Assembly: GCF_016755875.1 (NCBI RefSeq) | Contig: NZ_BNED01000005.1 | Span: 8,135,501 to 8,199,500, forward strand | Direction of reading: 5' to 3' | Length of the DNA: 64,000 nt | From: Streptomyces spororaveus | GTDB lineage: Bacteria; Actinomycetota; Actinomycetes; Streptomycetales; Streptomycetaceae | Shown: piece after piece, positions 33,555 to 42,549 of the stretch | Layout: each line of letters begins with the position of its first letter | Numbering within the stretch: position 1 is the stretch's first letter | Notes under the pieces: generated by a model | Told to the model about the DNA's origin: nothing | What the model saw: only the letters and a program-made list of their open reading frames with translations | The model's database searches: none | Made by a program: the position numbers and the translations under genes

Positions 33555-35084
33555 ATGGGTCGGGCACTGCGCGTGGGGATCGTGGTTCTGCCGGTGGGGT
33601 TCGTACTCTGGTACGCCTCGTACTACACGACGATCGCGGTCTGGGAGTTGCGCAAGCTCTTCGCCTGGTTCGCCCTGCCCCTGCTGGCCGCGGCGGCGGT
33701 CCTGGTGGGCCGGCTGCTGGTGGGATGGCTGCGGCGGCGGGCGGGGCACGGCACGGGCGGCGGCGACACCGCCGTCGTCCTCGGATGCCTGGGCGCCGTC
33801 GTCGGGCTGGGCCTCACCGTCGGCTGGCTGGTGTACGGCTCGTACCTGCAGGACCGCGCGTACATGGCCACCGCGCAGGTCGTGACCGAGCCCGTACCCG
33901 CTCTGGCGGCCCGGGTGCCGTATGTGGCGGGCAAGGCACAGGCGGCCCCGCATCTGGGCGATGTGACCGGCGAGATCTCGGACATCACGTACCTGCCCGA
34001 CTCGGACCGGTTCGCCACGCTGGTGGAACGGCGCGGCTGGCTGGCCGGGTACGAGGTCGGCCTCGTGCAGGACGTCCCCCTCGGCGGTGAGAGCCGCAGC
34101 CAGGAGCGCTGCCCCTTCGACGTGTCACGGGCGGACGCGCGGATCAGCGGCTGGTTCACCCACAATCTCGGCAGGAAGATCTCGGCCGAGAGGCGCTGGG
34201 TGCGGTTCGAGGCCGACGACGCCTACGTGACCTGCTCGAACGGCACACCGGTCGTGGTCGTCCCGCTCAAGCGGCAGACCGGAATCCTCGTGGTGACCGA
34301 GCGGCCGGCCGGGGTCGCGCTCTACGACGGCCGGACCGGAAAGCTCACCGTCACCACCGATACCGCCGCCGTCCCCGGCCCGTCCTATCCGATCAGCCTG
34401 GCCGCCCGCCAGCGGGAAGGAACCGCCGCGGTGGGCGGCTTCAGCGACTGGTGGTTCGAGCGCAGCGGATGGGACGCCTCCGAGGACGGCGCCAACGAGG
34501 GCAACGAGTCCGAGTTCACCCTGCGGTACGGCGAGGAGCCCGGGCGCAGCGCGTACGTCACCCCGCTCACGCCGCAGGGGGAGGCCAGTTCGGTCGTGGC
34601 CGTGTCGACGGTGCCCACCCGTCACCAGGGCGGCGGGCTGGCCCCGATGACCGTCCACCGCCTCGACCCGGCGTGGTCGTCCCCGAAGGCGCTCGTCGCC
34701 CTGATCAAGGCGGAGTACCGGGACGTCTGCTGCTACAACGACGACCAGGTGTTCGAGGTCGTGCCCACCGGGGGCGGAACGTGGACCGCGACCGTCGGCA
34801 GCGAGCAGAACGTCCGCTACCGGGTGGAGGGGAAGGGCCAGGTGGGCGGCCGTGAGGCGACCTGCCTGAAGGCCGCCGACGGAGCGCTCATCCGGTGCGC
34901 GTACGTGGTGCCGGGATCGCCGGAGGAACAGGAACTGGCGCGCCGGGAGCAGCAGAAACGGCAGCAGGCGGACGCGAAGCCCCCGGGGGATCCCGGCGAT
35001 CTCACCGGCTACACGAACGAGCAGCTGGCCGAACTCCAGCGCCGGATGACCGAGGAGATCGGCCGTCGGCTGAAGACCGGCTGA
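33555..35084 (+). CDS. Membrane protein with large extracytoplasmic domain
   Basis: A 509-residue protein. Three N-terminal membrane segments (IVVLPVGFVLWYASYY, WFALPLLAAAAVLVGRLLVG, VVLGCLGAVVGLGLTVGWLV) are followed by about 380 residues that should lie outside the cell. These contain CPFD, VCCYNDD and two further Cys that could form disulfides. The C-terminus is a charged helix (SPEEQELARREQQKRQQ). I do not recognise the family. A hairpin at 35236 probably ends its transcript. Confidence 0.8.
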   Translation: MGRALRVGIVVLPVGFVLWYASYYTTIAVWELRKLFAWFALPLLAAAAVLVGRLLVGWLRRRAGHGTGGGDTAVVLGCLGAVVGLGLTVGWLVYGSYLQDRAYMATAQVVTEPVPALAARVPYVAGKAQAAPHLGDVTGEISDITYLPDSDRFATLVERRGWLAGYEVGLVQDVPLGGESRSQERCPFDVSRADARISGWFTHNLGRKISAERRWVRFEADDAYVTCSNGTPVVVVPLKRQTGILVVTERPAGVALYDGRTGKLTVTTDTAAVPGPSYPISLAARQREGTAAVGGFSDWWFERSGWDASEDGANEGNESEFTLRYGEEPGRSAYVTPLTPQGEASSVVAVSTVPTRHQGGGLAPMTVHRLDPAWSSPKALVALIKAEYRDVCCYNDDQVFEVVPTGGGTWTATVGSEQNVRYRVEGKGQVGGREATCLKAADGALIRCAYVVPGSPEEQELARREQQKRQQADAKPPGDPGDLTGYTNEQLAELQRRMTEEIGRRLKTG

Positions 35085-35235
35085 AGGCCGGCTGAGACCG
35101 GCGGACCGGTCCGATCCGGGAGGCGGGCAAGGCACCGCAGCGATCCGGTCACCCTGACGGGCCGTTCGGCGCACCAGGCGTGTCCGCCACCTGGGCAGCA
35201 GGTACGGCACGTCGCGTCACGCGGGACGGAGTGCG

Positions 35236-35268
35236 GCCCTCCCGCGTGCCGCGGGCCTGCGGGAGGGC
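35236..35268 (+). terminator. Hairpin terminator after the 33555 gene
   Basis: GCCCTCCCGC is perfectly complementary to GCGGGAGGGC across a 13-base loop, 152 bases after the stop. It lies before the conserved promoter/leader of the SSI gene. Confidence 0.6.
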
Positions 35269-35304
35269 GGCGGGAGTCGCGCGAACTCCCCCCGGGCGAC
35301 CGGC

Positions 35305-35438
35305 ATGCGAACGGGCTGTCCGTAAATCGACCGCCCATGTGCGACGGACCTTCATGCCTGGCAGGCTCTGGCCCAGTTGAGCGCCACATGCAAGTTCTGG
35401 TGCGCCCAAAGGCCTTCGAATCGAAAGCGAGTCCTTCC
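35305..35438 (+). promoter_or_regulatory. SSI-type promoter/leader, copy 1
   Basis: Contains ATGCGAACG-N3-TGTCCGTAAATCG (35305-35329) and GAATCGAAAGCGAGT (35418-35432, 21 bases before the start codon). Both elements occur at the same spacing before the second SSI gene at 48.6 kb. Between them is a partly paired hairpin (TTGAGCGCCA with TGGTGCGCCCAA, 35377-35409). The upstream element probably holds the promoter and the downstream one the ribosome site. Confidence 0.65.
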
Positions 35439-35867
35439 ATGCGTCACCGCTTAGCCACCGTGTCCGCCGCCGCTCTCCTCTGTTTCGTCGGCACCGCGGG
35501 CCTGGCGCAGGCGAGCCCCGGAGCCGGCCTGTCCGGGCCCTCCGCCATGGTCCTCACCATCGCCCACGGGGGCGACGCCGCCACGGGCACGGCCCTGCGG
35601 GCGGTCGTCCTCAGCTGCGCCTACACAGCCGAGGGCACGCACCCCGCCCCCAGGGCCGCGTGCGACGCCCTCAACGCCACCGGCGGCGAGCTCGACCGAC
35701 TGCTGGCCGCCCCGGATGCGGGCCGGGCGTGCCCGAGGCGCTCCGACCCCGTCACCATCACCGCGGACGGCGTGTGGCAGGGCGACCGCATCGAGTGGAA
35801 GCACACCTTCCGCAATGCGTGCGTGATGTCCGCGACCCTGAACGGCAACGCCCTCTACGCGTTCTGA
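35439..35867 (+). CDS. SSI-family protease inhibitor (P1 Arg)
   Basis: A 142-residue secreted Streptomyces subtilisin inhibitor-like protein. A Sec signal (MRHRLATVSAAALLCFVGTA...AQAS) is removed to give a protein of about 115 residues with four Cys (60, 75, 98, 128) for the two conserved disulfides. The reactive loop reads ACPRRSDPV where classical SSI has MCPMVYDPV, so P1 is Arg100. By family knowledge a basic P1 gives trypsin-like specificity. The Arg-Arg pair could also suit dibasic-specific proteases. The ATG at 35439 is 21 bases after a leader element shared with the second SSI gene. Confidence 0.93.
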   Translation: MRHRLATVSAAALLCFVGTAGLAQASPGAGLSGPSAMVLTIAHGGDAATGTALRAVVLSCAYTAEGTHPAPRAACDALNATGGELDRLLAAPDAGRACPRRSDPVTITADGVWQGDRIEWKHTFRNACVMSATLNGNALYAF

Positions 35868-35872
35868 CGCGA

Positions 35873-35912
35873 CGGCACGACGGCACGACGGCACGACGGC
35901 ACGGCGGCACGA
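35873..35912. repeat. Five tandem copies of an 8-mer (CGGCACGA)
   Basis: Starting five bases after the SSI stop codon, CGGCACGA is repeated five times (the fourth copy ends in G). A simple-sequence array in untranslated DNA, likely prone to slippage. No function is evident. Confidence 0.8.
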
Positions 35913-36030
35913 CGGGCGCGGCGGTCGGACGTGGGGGTGGGGGCGCCGGCCGCCGTGCCAGGGACACCCCCGTCGCGGGCGTACCGTTCTCTCCCCGGAT
36001 CGGCGGACGGCGGCCCGTATGGCGCGTGGG

Positions 36031-36453
36031 TCAGTTCTGCCAGGGGGTCCAGCTGCCGCTGTTCAGGCGGTGCCGGGACCAGCGCTCACCGTCCATGCCG
36101 ACGATCGAGATGGTCGGGTTCCAGGTGTTGTTGCCCTCGATGCGGACCCCGCTGCGCACGGTCCCGCCCATGGAGGTCCACTCGCTCCAGGAGCCCCCGG
36201 CGTACTGCCAGCGGGTCCACACCGCGAAGTCGGTGCCGACGATGAAGACCTGCCGGTTTCCGGCCGGGTACGTCATCCAGGCCTCGCCGTACTCGCAGAT
36301 GTAGTCACCGCCGAGGCCGGACACGTGGCAGAAGCCGGCGGCGGCGGGCGCCGCCGCCTGCGCCGGGGCGGCGGTGACACCTACGAGGGCGGCCCCGGAG
36401 AGCGCGAGGGTGGTGACCGCGAGGGCGGACCGGCGAAGCATGGCCGAGGTCAT
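36031..36453 (-). CDS. Small secreted protein, lectin/PLL-like repeat
   Basis: A 140-residue exported protein. The signal peptide (LRRSALAVTTLALSGAALVG...PAQAAA) is followed by a Trp-rich beta region with repeating units (VFIVGTDFAVWTRWQYAGGS, then SIVGMDGERWSRHRLNSGSW), each ending in a W-S/T-x-W block. Such repeats resemble PLL-like/tectonin beta-propeller blades seen in lectins and sialidases, but only one or two blades are present, so it may assemble as an oligomer. GGGGAG precedes the ATG. The target is unknown. Confidence 0.8.
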   Translation of the reverse strand: MTSAMLRRSALAVTTLALSGAALVGVTAAPAQAAAPAAAGFCHVSGLGGDYICEYGEAWMTYPAGNRQVFIVGTDFAVWTRWQYAGGSWSEWTSMGGTVRSGVRIEGNNTWNPTISIVGMDGERWSRHRLNSGSWTPWQN

Positions 36454-36679
36454 GTGGATACTCCCCAATCGGAACGACGGAACGACGGAACGGCTTGACG
36501 CTCCGAACCCTTCCAGCGGCCGCCAACGATGCTCTAACGGCCCGCTAACGCCGCGCCCGTCCACGATTGGCCGAGGGCGCACTCGTACCGCCGGAACAAT
36601 CCGACTTATCCTCGGGCGGGGGCTGTCACCAAGTGAGCAGAACGGTACGAAGCGGTATGGATCGACGAGGGTGGGGTTC

Positions 36680-39490
36680 GTGCAGTTCCGCGTGCTGGGG
36701 CCGGTCTGCGTGACGACGGCGGGCGGAGTCCCGCTCCCGCTCGGCCCCGCCAAACGCCGGAGCCTGCTGGCCATGCTGCTGGCCCATCCGAACACGCCCG
36801 TCGGGGTCGAGCGACTCACCGAGGCGCTGTGGGACGAGGAGCCGCCGAAACACGCGCGCACCGTGCTGCAGGGCCATGTCTCCCGGCTCCGGGCGGTCTT
36901 CGCGCAGCACGGCGCGGCGGCACACGGCGTGGAACTCCTCACCCAGGGAGCGGCGTACCGGTTGTGCCTGCCCGGGGAACTCGTGGACGCACACCGTTTC
37001 GAGGAATCCCTCCGGCTCGTCCGGCAGGGCTCGGACCCGGCGCAGACCGTGGCCGTGCTCCGTGCGGCACTGGGGCTCTGGAAGGGGCCGGCGTTCGCCG
37101 GGACCGTGCACGGCGCACCGCTGGAAGCCCCCGCGCACGCGCTGGAGGAGCTGCGGCTGGCAGCCGTGGAGACACTGGCGCGCGCGTACGGGCACCTGGG
37201 GGACCACGGCGCGGCCGCGTCCGTACTGCACGCCGAGGCCGCCGCACACCCCTTGCGGGAGCAGCTCGTGGCCCAGCTCATGCTGGCCCTGGCCCGGGCG
37301 GGACGCCAGGCGGACGCACTGGACCGGTACCACCGCACGCGGAAGCTGCTCGCGGACGAGATGGGCGTGGGCCCCGCAGCGGTGCTCACCGACGCGTACC
37401 GGACCCTCCTGCGCACGGACGCCGACACCCACGCCCACGCCCATGCCGACGCCCGGGCCGCCGCCGGAACGGTCCGCCCGGCGGGCGCCCGGCAGCCGGC
37501 CGTCGCAGGGCCCGCCGACGCGCCCCAACTGCTGCCCCGCCGGCCGCGCGGCTTCATCGCCCGCCAGGACGAACTCGCCACCCTCGACCGCGTCACGGCC
37601 GCGGCAGCGGGGCCTGTCGTCACCCTCACCGGCAGCGCCGGCGTCGGAAAGACCGCGCTCGCCGTGCACTGGGCGCACCGGCGCCGCGCCGACTTCCCCG
37701 GCGGCACGCTCTTCGCCGACCTGTGCGGCTTCAGCCCCACCCCGGCCCGCGACCCCTGTGCCGTGCTCCGCGAGTTCCTGCTCGCGCTCGGCGTCCCGGT
37801 CGAGCGGATGCCGGGCTCGCCCGCCGCCCTCGGGGCCCGCTACCGTGAACTGACCGCCGGACGGCGGCTGCTGGTCCTCCTGGACAACGCCGCCGACTCC
37901 GAGCAGATCCGCCCGTTACTGCCCGGCGGGGACGAGTGCGTCACCCTCGTCACCAGCCGTGACCGGCTCGACGGCCTGGTGGCCACCGACGCCGCCCGCC
38001 CGGTGGCGGTCGGCGCGCTGCCCGCCGCCGACTCGACGGCACTGCTGGCCGCCGTGCTGGGCCCGGAAGCGGTGGCCGCCGAGCCGGAGGCAGCGGCGCG
38101 ACTGGCCGGGCTGTGCGACGGACTGCCGCTCGCCCTGCGCGTCGCGGCCGCCCGACTCGCCACCCGCCCGCACCGGGGTCTGGCCTCCTTCGCCGGTGAA
38201 CTCGCCGACGAGCAGCACCGGCTGGACCTGCTCAAGGCGGAGGACACCGGCGTCGCCGCCGCGCTCGGCCTCAGTCTGCGGCAACTGCCCGAACCGGCAC
38301 GGCGGTTGTTCCACCACCTCGGCCCGCTCACCGGTGCCGCGCTCGACACCGGCACCGCGGCCGCGCTCGCCGACTGCACCCCGTCCCGGGCCGCCCAGGC
38401 GCTCGATCAGCTGGCCGCGGCCCAACTGGTCGTCGAGACGGGCCCACGGGCGTACGTGCTGCACGACCTGGTCCGCCTCTACGCCCGCAGCCTGGCACCC
38501 GATCACGAACCCGCCGGGCTGCTGCGGCTGCTCGACCACTGGGTGCAGACCCTGCTCGCGGCATGCGCGGCCGCGGAGCCCGGCGGCGAGCCGTGCTGCG
38601 GCCCGGCCCCCGGGGCCCGGCGCTCGGCCGAGATCCGCCGGTTCGGCGACCGGGCCGGCGCGCTCGCCTGGTACTCCGCCGAACGCGGCACCCTGCGCGG
38701 GGCGTTCGAGGCCGCCGTCGCGGCGGGCCTCCACGACCGGGCCTGGCGGCTCGTCCTGCTCCAGTGGCCGCTCATCGTGTGGCAGGTGCGCGACGGCTGG
38801 GTGCCGCTGCTCGAACAGGGCCTGGCCTCCGCGGAACTGGACGGCGATCCGGCGGCCCAGTCCCGGGCGTCGGCGCTGCTCGGCTGGGTGCTGTCCGAGG
38901 AGGGCAGGCCCGAGGAGGCCCTGGCGCGGCTGGAACGAGCCCCCGGTCTCGCCGTCCTGGCGGGGGACCTCGCCGGGGAGGCGGTCGCCCGGATCAACCT
39001 GGCCGTCGCGCTCGCACGGCACGGCGACCGCGAGCGGCCCGGCGGCCTGTTGGCCGAGGCCCTCGCCCTGGCCGAGCGGGAGGGCCTCACCGAGACCGCC
39101 ACCCTGGCGCACCAGCATCTCGCCCAGCACCTGCTGTCGGTCGGCGCGGCCGACGATGCCGCCGAACACGCGGCCCGCGGACTGGCTCTCGCCGCGCCTC
39201 CGCTGGCCGCACCGCGGCGAGTGGTCCTGCGTACCCTGCACGCCGAGGCACTGGCCGCCGTCGGGCGTACCGGCGAGGCCGTACGACACCTCCGCGAAGC
39301 CGTCCGCGAGGCCCGGGCCAGCGCCTACGAGGAGGGCGAGGCCGCCGCGCGGGCGGCACTGGACGGGCTGGCGCGCCCGGATCGGGCCCGCGGGCCGGCG
39401 AACGGTTTGTACGTACCGGGCTCGGACCACCGGACCGGGCGATACCGTGGTGAAGTCACCGCCAGTTCGGCTTCCTGGAGATCCCCATGA
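36680..39490 (+). CDS. AfsR/SARP-type transcriptional regulator
   Basis: A 936-residue regulator with the AfsR layout. Residues 1-95 are an OmpR-like winged helix (VQFRVLGPV, GPAKRRSLLAMLLAH), 95-245 a bacterial transcriptional activation (BTAD) domain (DAHRFEESL, LWKGPAFAG, LREQLVAQLMLALARAGRQA), then an NB-ARC ATPase with P-loop GSAGVGKT (318-325) and LLVLLDNA, and C-terminal TPR helices. Such proteins activate secondary metabolism or development genes, some after Ser/Thr phosphorylation. No biosynthetic cluster adjoins. The start is GTG 36680, with an in-frame GTG nine bases earlier possible. Confidence 0.92.
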   Translation: MQFRVLGPVCVTTAGGVPLPLGPAKRRSLLAMLLAHPNTPVGVERLTEALWDEEPPKHARTVLQGHVSRLRAVFAQHGAAAHGVELLTQGAAYRLCLPGELVDAHRFEESLRLVRQGSDPAQTVAVLRAALGLWKGPAFAGTVHGAPLEAPAHALEELRLAAVETLARAYGHLGDHGAAASVLHAEAAAHPLREQLVAQLMLALARAGRQADALDRYHRTRKLLADEMGVGPAAVLTDAYRTLLRTDADTHAHAHADARAAAGTVRPAGARQPAVAGPADAPQLLPRRPRGFIARQDELATLDRVTAAAAGPVVTLTGSAGVGKTALAVHWAHRRRADFPGGTLFADLCGFSPTPARDPCAVLREFLLALGVPVERMPGSPAALGARYRELTAGRRLLVLLDNAADSEQIRPLLPGGDECVTLVTSRDRLDGLVATDAARPVAVGALPAADSTALLAAVLGPEAVAAEPEAAARLAGLCDGLPLALRVAAARLATRPHRGLASFAGELADEQHRLDLLKAEDTGVAAALGLSLRQLPEPARRLFHHLGPLTGAALDTGTAAALADCTPSRAAQALDQLAAAQLVVETGPRAYVLHDLVRLYARSLAPDHEPAGLLRLLDHWVQTLLAACAAAEPGGEPCCGPAPGARRSAEIRRFGDRAGALAWYSAERGTLRGAFEAAVAAGLHDRAWRLVLLQWPLIVWQVRDGWVPLLEQGLASAELDGDPAAQSRASALLGWVLSEEGRPEEALARLERAPGLAVLAGDLAGEAVARINLAVALARHGDRERPGGLLAEALALAEREGLTETATLAHQHLAQHLLSVGAADDAAEHAARGLALAAPPLAAPRRVVLRTLHAEALAAVGRTGEAVRHLREAVREARASAYEEGEAAARAALDGLARPDRARGPANGLYVPGSDHRTGRYRGEVTASSASWRSP

Positions 39491-39714
39491 GCGAACAGCC
39501 GGCCCACCCCGCCCGGCAGCAGCTGGAGCCCGCGGCCGCGGACGCCGTGCGCGCGTACGCCGCCCGCACCCGGGCCGACGCGGACCGGTTCGCCGCCGTC
39601 CTGGAGGACATCGCCGCCAACGGCCTGCCGTCGGCCGAGGACTGCACGCCCTGGGAAGACCTGCGGGAGGCCCAGCTCTCCCGCCTCGCGGCTCAGCGCC
39701 CGGCCGTCGCCTGA
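39487..39714 (+). CDS. Small hypothetical protein coupled to the SARP gene
   Basis: A 75-residue Ala/Arg/Glu-rich helical protein (ARQQLEPAAADAVRAYAART, DRFAAVLEDIAANGLPSAED). Its ATG overlaps the stop of the regulator gene (ATGA), giving translational coupling. It is acidic at the C-terminus and may be a small partner of the regulator. I do not recognise the family. Confidence 0.65.
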   Translation: MSEQPAHPARQQLEPAAADAVRAYAARTRADADRFAAVLEDIAANGLPSAEDCTPWEDLREAQLSRLAAQRPAVA

Positions 39715-39747
39715 GGCCCGCGCGGTCCGGCCGCCGCCGGGGCCGCC

Positions 39748-40626
39748 TCACCGTCCCCGAGCGACCGGCGGGAGCGCTCGGTGGACGGCGCGGATGGCGA
39801 ACGAGTCCGGCGGCCGCCAGACGTGCCGGTCGTCGAACGACCACGCGTAGACGGGTGATCCGTCGCGGACGCAGTCGAGCAGGCCGGGGGCTTCGAGTTC
39901 GCGGGCCGACCACGTGTAGAGCTGCCGCAGTCCCGGCGCGATCACACCGAAATCGAGGAGGCGGCCGAAGCCGATCTCCCGGTCGAGGTGGGACCGCACC
40001 GTGTCGTGGAGCGGATACTCGTCGGGGAGCACGCGCGACAGCTGCAGGAAGATCCCGGTCATCTCCACCCTCGGATCGCCGAGGAACGGGGCGAGCGGGC
40101 GCAGCCGGCCGAGGGCGAGGCGAGGTGCCGCGACGAGGGCGTGGGCGTAGAGCACGCGGCAGAGGACGACGTTCATGAAGAACCGCTCGGTCTCGTGCTC
40201 CGCCTCCGCGAGGCCGCGGTTCTCCAGGTAGGCCGCGACCACGCTCCCGTTGTGGGCCCGGTACCAGGCGCGGGCGGTGGGGCGGTCGGCGAAGGCCAGC
40301 CAGTGGTCGACCGTGCGTGCGGAGGAGGGCCCGGGGAGTCCGCCGCTCAGGCCCACCGCCTCGCACCCGTCACGCAGGATCCGCTCGTTCACCGCCCGCC
40401 ACCACGGACTGCCGGGCCGGTCGGCGAACGGCGGCTGCAGCACGCCCCGCCGCACCTGCCAGCGCATGAACGACATCGCCGCCCGGCGGAACGGCAGGTG
40501 CCGGGGCGCCTCGCCGAACGGACCGTGGTAGCAACGCTCCATCAAGGACATCCGCCCGGCGGGGTCGTCGCGGACCGCGGCGACCTGCTGCCCGGCCCAG
40601 GCCGCAGCCGTGACCTCAGCCGTCAC
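39748..40626 (-). CDS. Hypothetical protein, 292 aa
   Basis: A soluble protein of about 292 residues with no signal peptide, membrane segment or nucleotide motif. Conserved-looking stretches include ERCYHGPFGEAPRHLPFRRA, RRGVLQPPF, GSPWWRAVNERILRDG and VLCRVLYAHALV. Similar proteins are widespread in actinomycetes in my recollection, but I know no function. A GTG start at 40626 is preferred, since upstream sequence is antisense promoter DNA of the divergent kinase. Adjacent GTG codons at 40629 and 40632 are equally possible. Confidence 0.7.
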   Translation of the reverse strand: MTAEVTAAAWAGQQVAAVRDDPAGRMSLMERCYHGPFGEAPRHLPFRRAAMSFMRWQVRRGVLQPPFADRPGSPWWRAVNERILRDGCEAVGLSGGLPGPSSARTVDHWLAFADRPTARAWYRAHNGSVVAAYLENRGLAEAEHETERFFMNVVLCRVLYAHALVAAPRLALGRLRPLAPFLGDPRVEMTGIFLQLSRVLPDEYPLHDTVRSHLDREIGFGRLLDFGVIAPGLRQLYTWSARELEAPGLLDCVRDGSPVYAWSFDDRHVWRPPDSFAIRAVHRALPPVARGR

Positions 40627-40820
40627 GACGACAGACTGGCACAGACCAGGGCAGATCCATGCTGGGCCGTGCCGTTGCCCGAGGCGCCGAGGACGTCCAC
40701 CGCCGACCAGTCGTAGGACCGTTCCGCCTGGACCGTCCCCTCCGAACGGGGGAGGAGCCGACGGACGGGTATACCGCGGAGCGCGGGGCGCCGCGTCCAC
40801 CACTGCCCTAGCCTTGCGCC

Positions 40821-42509
40821 ATGAGTGCGCCAGGGGACGTGATCGACGGACGGTTCGAGCTGATCGGCCGGATCGGAAGCGGGGGGATGGGCACGGTCTG
40901 GCGGGCCCTGGACCGCATACTCCACCGTGAAGTGGCCCTCAAGGAAGTGCGGGCGGCGGCCGGGCAGGACGACCCGGAATTCCGGCGGGTGCTGCGCGAG
41001 CGGGTGCTGCGCGAGGCCCGCGCCCAGGCCCGGATCAGTCATCCGAACGTGGTCACCATCCATCACATCGTCGACGAGGGCGAGCACCCCTGGCTGGTGA
41101 TGGAACTGCTGCCCGGCCACTCCCTCGGTGAGCGACTGGAGCAGGGACCGCTGACGCCCGCAGAGGCGGCGCGGACCGGCCGCGAGGTGCTCGCCGGACT
41201 GCGGGCCGCGCACGCGGCCGGTATCCGCCACCGGGACGTGAAACCCGCCAACGTGCTGGCACGGGCCGATGGTTGCGCCGTGCTCACCGACTTCGGTATC
41301 GCCGCCCTCCAGGACGCCGCCTCTCTCACCATGACGGGGGAGGTCATCGGGACCCCCGAATACCTGGCGCCCGAGCGGCTCCGCGGCGCCGACCTGCCCG
41401 AGTCCGACCTGTGGTCGCTGGGCATGGTGCTCTACGTGTGCGTGGAAGGGGTCAGCCCGATGCGCCGTTCCACCACGCTCGAAACGCTGGCCGCGGTCCT
41501 CGACGAGCCGGTGCCGCCACCGCGCCGGGCCGGACCGCTGACCGCCGTACTGGCCGAACTGCTGGTCCGCGACCCGGCCGCGAGGCCCTCCGCTGCGAGG
41601 CTGGACGGGCTGCTGGCCGCCGTGGCCCGGGACGCCGACGGCGCCGCGGTGCCGGAGCCCACCCGCCTGGACCGGGCGCCCGCCTCCCCGCCGGCTCCCG
41701 CCCCCGTGCCCGACCGGCCGCCGTCCGCCGGCCGGTTCGGCCCGCCGCCCCCGCCCCCGCCCCCGCCGGTGCCTGCCCCGGCTCCGCGGCCGGACCGGCC
41801 CGCACCCCTGCCCGCACCCACGCCCCGGGACGCCCTGCCCACCATCGGCCCCCTGAACGGCGGCGGTGCGCAGCCGAGCGGACCGGACCGCCGACGCAAG
41901 GCCACCGTGCTCGCCGCAGCGGCCGCGGTGACGGCCCTGGCCGTGCTCGGCATCGGCAGGTCCGCCCTGTTCGGGCCGGGAGCGGACGGGCGCGACGACG
42001 GTAAGGGCACTGCCTCACCCACGGTCTCGGCGGTCCCCACACCCCTGGGTCCGCCCCCGGCGACTCCCACGCCGGGCGCCGCCCGCACCCCCGACGCGCC
42101 GGGCGTGACGCCCACCTCCGCCGCTCCGCAGCCGGGCACCCCGGCGGCCGTCGTGCCCGGCGGAGACGATCCGGCACCCGGCGCGGGCTGGATCGCCCAG
42201 CTCTACTCCGAGCCGGAGAGCACCGGCATCAGCACCCGCGACCGGCGGTTGGCGACGATCCGCGCCACGGTCCCCGAGGCCCGGGTGCTGCGCAGCCGGG
42301 ACTACGCCTCGCTCAGGCCCGGCTACTGGGTGATCTACGCCCCCGGTCCGTTCGCCGACGGCCGGGCAGCCGTCACCTTCTGCGCGGACAAGGGCCGGAC
42401 CACCGCCGTCGAGTGCATCGGCCGCTACCTCAGTGACGACCAGGGAGACTACGGGTACCAGTGCACCCCGCCCGCCGGCTCCCCCGGAGGCCGCTGCCGG
42501 CATTCATGA
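40821..42509 (+). CDS. Ser/Thr protein kinase with Pro-rich linker and outside domain
   Basis: A 562-residue Hanks-type kinase. The catalytic domain (about 10-275) shows GSGGMGTVW (19-27), Lys41 in VALKEV, HRDVKPAN (137-144) and DFG (157-159). A juxtamembrane region of about 80 residues is extremely Pro-rich, with a run of nine prolines. A single membrane helix (VLAAAAAVTALAVLGIG) is followed by a Thr/Pro-rich stalk and a C-terminal domain (WIAQLYSEPESTGISTRDRR, YWVIYAPGPF, two Cys) that looks SPOR-like and may bind peptidoglycan. No PASTA repeats. It is divergent from a hypothetical gene. Confidence 0.92.
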   Translation: MSAPGDVIDGRFELIGRIGSGGMGTVWRALDRILHREVALKEVRAAAGQDDPEFRRVLRERVLREARAQARISHPNVVTIHHIVDEGEHPWLVMELLPGHSLGERLEQGPLTPAEAARTGREVLAGLRAAHAAGIRHRDVKPANVLARADGCAVLTDFGIAALQDAASLTMTGEVIGTPEYLAPERLRGADLPESDLWSLGMVLYVCVEGVSPMRRSTTLETLAAVLDEPVPPPRRAGPLTAVLAELLVRDPAARPSAARLDGLLAAVARDADGAAVPEPTRLDRAPASPPAPAPVPDRPPSAGRFGPPPPPPPPPVPAPAPRPDRPAPLPAPTPRDALPTIGPLNGGGAQPSGPDRRRKATVLAAAAAVTALAVLGIGRSALFGPGADGRDDGKGTASPTVSAVPTPLGPPPATPTPGAARTPDAPGVTPTSAAPQPGTPAAVVPGGDDPAPGAGWIAQLYSEPESTGISTRDRRLATIRATVPEARVLRSRDYASLRPGYWVIYAPGPFADGRAAVTFCADKGRTTAVECIGRYLSDDQGDYGYQCTPPAGSPGGRCRHS

Positions 42510-42549
42510 CGCGGGCGGACACGGCGGTCGATCGGACAGGCGCACCCGA

